Shown here: positions 60,937 to 64,000 of the stretch, one piece after another
Layout: every line of letters starts with the position of its first letter
Numbering within the stretch: position 1 is the first letter of the stretch
DNA from: Thiobacillus denitrificans
GTDB lineage: Bacteria > Pseudomonadota > Gammaproteobacteria > Burkholderiales > Thiobacillaceae
Reading direction: 5' to 3'
DNA length: 64,000 nt
Assembly (NCBI GenBank): GCA_002343685.1
Contig: DDRS01000015.1
Coordinates: 1-64,000 of the forward strand
Notes under the pieces: model-generated
Seen by the model: the letters and a program-made list of their open reading frames with translations, nothing else
What the model was told of the DNA's origin: nothing
The model's database searches: none
Translations under genes and position numbers: made by a program

Positions 60937-63309
60937 ATGAATGCCACGCCAAAGACCCTTTCGCCGGACCTGCTGAACAGGATGGACGCCTATTGGCGTG
61001 CGGCAAACTATCTCTCGGTCGGGCAAATCTATCTCTACGACAACCCGTTGCTGAAGCGGCCGCTGGCGATGGGCGACGTCAAGCGCATGCTGCTGGGGCA
61101 CTGGGGCACGACGCCGGGCCAAAACTTCATCTACACGCACTTGAACCGGCTCATCAAGAAGTACGACCTCAACATGATCTACGTGTCCGGCCCCGGGCAC
61201 GGCGGTCCGGCCGTCGTGAGCCATACCTATCTCGAAGGCACGTACAGCGAGATCTATCCCAACATCAGCCAGGACGAGGCGGGGTTGCAGAAGCTCTTTC
61301 TCCAGTTTTCCTTTCCCGGCGGCATTCCCAGCCACGCGTCGCCTGAATGCCCGGGCTCGATACACGAAGGCGGCGAACTGGGCTATTCGCTCAGCCATTC
61401 CTTCGGGGCGGTGTTCGACAATCCCGATCTCGTCGTCGCTTGCGTCGTCGGGGACGGCGAGGCGGAAACCGGACCGCTGGCCACGGCGTGGCATTCCAAC
61501 AAGTTTCTCGATCCGGTCACCGATGGCGCGGTGCTGCCGATTCTGCACCTCAACGGCTACAAGATCGCCAACCCTACCATTTTCGCCCGCATCGAGCCGG
61601 AAGAACTGGATCAGTTCTTCCGCGGCTGCGGCTGGATGCCCTATTACGTCGAGGGTGATGAACCGGCGCTGATGCACGAGGCCATGGCGGCGACGCTCGA
61701 CATCGCGATGGAGGAGATCAAGCGCATCCAACACGAAGCACGCGTCAACGGCAACACCATGCGCCCGCGCTGGCCGGTGATCGTGCTCAAATCGCCCAAG
61801 GGCTGGACTGGGCCGAAGATGCTCGATGGCCTGCAAATCGAAGGCACCTTCCGTGCGCACCAGGTGCCGATTGCCGTGGATGCCGAGCATCCCGAACACC
61901 TCAAGCTGCTGGAAGCGTGGCTGAAGAGCTACCGGCCGGAGGAACTGTTCGACGAGTCGGGCCGCCTCAAACCGGAACTGGCCGAACTCGCGCCAGAAGG
62001 TGAGCGACGCATGGGCGCCAATCCCCACGCCAACGGAGGCCTGCTGCTACGTGATCTGATCATGCCGGATTTCCAGGACTACGCGGTGACGGTGCCGTCG
62101 CCCGGGGCCGTGACGGCGGCCGACACGCACGAACTCGGCGTGTTCCTGCGCGACGTGGCCAAGCTCAATCGGGCGCAACGCAATTTCAGGATCTTCGGCC
62201 CTGACGAGACGCTTTCCAATCGCCTGAATGCCGTGTTTGAGGTCACCGATCGGCAGTGGGACGCACGCACGCAGGACAACGACGAATTCCTCGCCCTGGA
62301 CGGCAGGGTCATAGAGATGCTGAGCGAGCATCAGTGCCAGGGGTGGCTCGAGGGGTACCTGCTCACCGGGCGACACGGCCTGTTCAACAGCTACGAGTCG
62401 TTCATCCACATCGTCGACTCGATGTTCAACCAGCACGCCAAATGGCTGAAGGTCACGGCTGACCTGCCGTGGCGGCGGAAAATCGCGTCGCTGAATTACC
62501 TGCTCGCGTCGCATGTCTGGCAGCAGATGCACAATGGTTTCACCCACCAGGATCCGGGCTTCATCGATCACGTCGTCAACAAGAAAGCCGCCATCGTGCG
62601 CGTTTACCTGCCGCCGGACGCCAACTGCCTGCTCTCGGTCTGGGACCATTGCCTGCGCAGCCGGCATTATGTCAACGTCGTGATCGCCGGCAAGTACCAG
62701 GCGCCGCAGTGGCTCACCATGGATGCGGCCATCAAGCATTGCACCCAGGGTGTCGGCATCTGGCAATGGGCCAGCAACGATCAGGCCGTCGCGCCCGACG
62801 TGGTGATGGCCTGCTGTGGCGACGTGCCTACGCTGGAAACGCTGGCTGCCGTCTCCATTCTGCGCGAGCGCCTGCCCGATGTGAAAATCCGTGTGGTCAA
62901 CGTCGTCGACCTCATGAAGCTGCAGCCGCAGACGGAGCATCCGCACGGTCTGAGCGACAGGGATTTCGACGAGATCTTCACCCGCGACAAGCCGGTGATC
63001 TTCGCCTTCCACGGCTATCCGTGGCTGATCCACCGGCTCACCTACCGCCGTACCAATCACGACAACTTCCACGTCCGTGGCTACAAGGAGGAGGGCACCA
63101 TCACCACGCCTTTCGACATGACGGTACTGAACGACCTCGATCGCTTCCACCTCGTGATGGACGCCATCGACCGCCTGCCGCAGACCGGTGATAAGGGCGT
63201 CTACCTGAAGCAGCAGCTCAAGGACAAGCTCATCGAGCACAAGCAGTACATCAACAAGTACGGCCAGGACATGCCGGAAATTCGGGATTGGAAGTGGGGC
63301 ACGGTCTGA
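60937..63309 (+). CDS. xfp: Phosphoketolase (xylulose-5-P/fructose-6-P)
   Basis: A 790-residue thiamine-diphosphate enzyme. 'WRAANYLSVGQIYLYDNPLL', 'GPGHGGPAVVSHTYLEGTYS', 'VVGDGEAETGPLATAWHSNKF' (TPP-binding GDG) and 'ANPTIFARIEPEEL' identify Xfp; the C-terminus is 'MPEIRDWKWGTV'. It splits xylulose-5-phosphate or fructose-6-phosphate into acetyl phosphate and a triose or tetrose phosphate. AAGGAG precedes the ATG. With AckA it yields ATP without pyruvate. Confidence 0.97.
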   Translation: MNATPKTLSPDLLNRMDAYWRAANYLSVGQIYLYDNPLLKRPLAMGDVKRMLLGHWGTTPGQNFIYTHLNRLIKKYDLNMIYVSGPGHGGPAVVSHTYLEGTYSEIYPNISQDEAGLQKLFLQFSFPGGIPSHASPECPGSIHEGGELGYSLSHSFGAVFDNPDLVVACVVGDGEAETGPLATAWHSNKFLDPVTDGAVLPILHLNGYKIANPTIFARIEPEELDQFFRGCGWMPYYVEGDEPALMHEAMAATLDIAMEEIKRIQHEARVNGNTMRPRWPVIVLKSPKGWTGPKMLDGLQIEGTFRAHQVPIAVDAEHPEHLKLLEAWLKSYRPEELFDESGRLKPELAELAPEGERRMGANPHANGGLLLRDLIMPDFQDYAVTVPSPGAVTAADTHELGVFLRDVAKLNRAQRNFRIFGPDETLSNRLNAVFEVTDRQWDARTQDNDEFLALDGRVIEMLSEHQCQGWLEGYLLTGRHGLFNSYESFIHIVDSMFNQHAKWLKVTADLPWRRKIASLNYLLASHVWQQMHNGFTHQDPGFIDHVVNKKAAIVRVYLPPDANCLLSVWDHCLRSRHYVNVVIAGKYQAPQWLTMDAAIKHCTQGVGIWQWASNDQAVAPDVVMACCGDVPTLETLAAVSILRERLPDVKIRVVNVVDLMKLQPQTEHPHGLSDRDFDEIFTRDKPVIFAFHGYPWLIHRLTYRRTNHDNFHVRGYKEEGTITTPFDMTVLNDLDRFHLVMDAIDRLPQTGDKGVYLKQQLKDKLIEHKQYINKYGQDMPEIRDWKWGTV

Positions 63310-63405
63310 GGCGTAACCACGCTATTCGCCAAGGCGCGGTTGGATAGATGGGCACACTTCCATCCCGCGAACCGTTTCCGAACGCCGGACACAGGCGGAA
63401 CAACC

Positions 63406-63441
63406 ATGCCGGTGATTCGCAACTGGAAATGGAAAGGATGA
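63406..63441 (+). pseudogene. Short remnant resembling the 3' end of a phosphoketolase gene
   Basis: An 11-codon ORF reading MPVIRNWKWKG echoes the last residues of the upstream phosphoketolase (MPEIRDWKWGT). Over 27 bases, 21 match. It is probably a leftover of a second xfp copy or of a recombination event, lying between xfp and the DUF389 gene. It also overlaps the ribosome binding site of the next gene. Confidence 0.45.
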
Positions 63442-63448
63442 GGCCGCG

Positions 63449-64000
63449 ATGGCGCTGCGACTGATCGAAATGGTGTTGCCGGAGCAGGACGGCACGGAAA
63501 TCCGTGCGCTTCTCCAGGAGCACAAGACGCTCGAATACCGGCAGATCCGCTTGCCCGATGGGGACGTGCTGGTGAGGATATTGCTGGATGCGGAACAGAG
63601 CGAGGCCGTGCTCGATCTGTTGGGGGAACGTTACGCCGGAAAAGAGGGCAACCGGGTGGTGATTCTGGCTGTTGAGGCGACCTTGCCACGTGCTGAACCA
63701 GAGCCAGAGCCTGAGCCAGAACCCGAGCAGCCCGCTCCACAGGAGAAACCGCCGGAACGGATCAGCCGTGAGGAGTTGTACGAGGACATCAAGGATGCCG
63801 CGCAGTGCTCGCGGGTCTATCTGACGATGGTGGTGTTGTCCACCATCGTGGCAGCCGTTGGCCTGTATTACAACAGTGTGGCCATCATCATCGGGGCGAT
63901 GGTGATCGCACCCCTGCTCGGGCCGAACATGGCGTTGGCGCTCGCCACGACCCTTGGCGACCTGACCCTGCTTCGGCGTGCGTTCCTGACAGCGCTGGCC
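63449..64000 (+). CDS. DUF389/TIGR00341 membrane protein (partial at window end)
   Basis: The first 184 residues: a cytoplasmic N-terminal domain ('MALRLIEMVLPEQDG'), a Pro-Glu repeat linker (about residues 80-95), then the DUF389 membrane domain with 'VVLSTIVAAVGLYYNSVAIIIGAM' (in part) and 'APLLGPNMALALATTLGD'. The rest lies beyond the window. AAGGATG precedes the ATG at 63449. The family is widespread and of unknown function. Confidence 0.88.
   Translation, partial: MALRLIEMVLPEQDGTEIRALLQEHKTLEYRQIRLPDGDVLVRILLDAEQSEAVLDLLGERYAGKEGNRVVILAVEATLPRAEPEPEPEPEPEQPAPQEKPPERISREELYEDIKDAAQCSRVYLTMVVLSTIVAAVGLYYNSVAIIIGAMVIAPLLGPNMALALATTLGDLTLLRRAFLTALA

Noticed and set aside
56581..62028. Minus-strand ORF of 1815 codons opposite glgP-glgX-ackA-xfp
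   Set aside because: It is antisense to four well-supported genes. Its His/Arg/Gly-rich composition without motifs is typical of a shadow frame in high-GC DNA.

Overview
The window is about 64-65% GC almost throughout, with tightly packed genes, strong Shine-Dalgarno sites and many ATGA stop/start overlaps. A LexA/SOS-box pair of the CTGT-N8-ACAG type, a second long-form IF-1, a Sec-dependent respiratory formate dehydrogenase, Lol/Tat-type exported proteins and a NodT-type RND exporter all point to a beta- or gammaproteobacterium. I cannot name the genus from sequence alone. I saw no rRNA genes, CRISPR array, intact insertion sequence or replication origin.

Layout. Positions 1-2350 are an accessory patch: an AT-rich DGQHR-domain gene cut by the window edge, the frameshifted 3' remnant of a UvrD-like helicase, and a RhuM-family gene. 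Positions 2369-5908 hold a small membrane exporter, a sulfotransferase-like gene and a convergent glycosyltransferase-like gene. Positions 6061-8852 hold a Phd/VapC-type toxin-antitoxin pair, a DUF4258 gene divergent from lexA across two SOS boxes, and a membrane-anchored Mrr-like nuclease. Positions 9230-12278 are a GGDEF-EAL gene broken by a 2-base deletion. Positions 12392-22195 are mixed housekeeping: SagB-like nitroreductase, MOSC protein, CigR-like protein, MBL hydrolase, SDR, a Met/Gly-rich Spy-like protein, an overlapping L,D-transpeptidase/MepK pair, IF-1 with a zinc-cluster protein, an MscS channel and a beta carbonic anhydrase.

The most unusual gene is at 22507-25785: the N-terminal Arm-type DNA-binding domain of phage integrases (DUF4102) fused to PAS-GAF-PAS-PAS-GGDEF-EAL, with helically phased direct repeats just upstream. 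Positions 26687-36816 form a complete selenocysteine locus: formate dehydrogenase alpha (in-frame UGA at codon 196 followed by a SECIS hairpin), beta and gamma subunits, fdhE, selA, a Tat-exported transglutaminase-like gene, selB and the tRNA-Sec gene. Together these encode the enzyme, its maturation factor and the whole UGA-decoding machinery apart from selD, which is not in the window.

Positions 36923-47004 carry an acetyltransferase, a cyclic-nucleotide-binding/DUF1003 protein, a cupin, a LysE-type exporter, a DksA-like/HPF/kinase operon, a Cache-HAMP-PAS-GGDEF-EAL protein and two small uncharacterised genes. Positions 47376-63309 are a carbon-storage and fermentation block: phosphoglucomutase, then a tripartite RND efflux operon, then glgP-glgX-ackA-xfp. 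Glucan phosphorylase and debranching enzyme would release glucose-1-phosphate, phosphoglucomutase would convert it to glucose-6-phosphate, and phosphoketolase plus acetate kinase would turn sugar phosphates into acetate and ATP. The window ends inside a DUF389 membrane protein. Three large c-di-GMP enzymes (one broken) lie in 37 kb.
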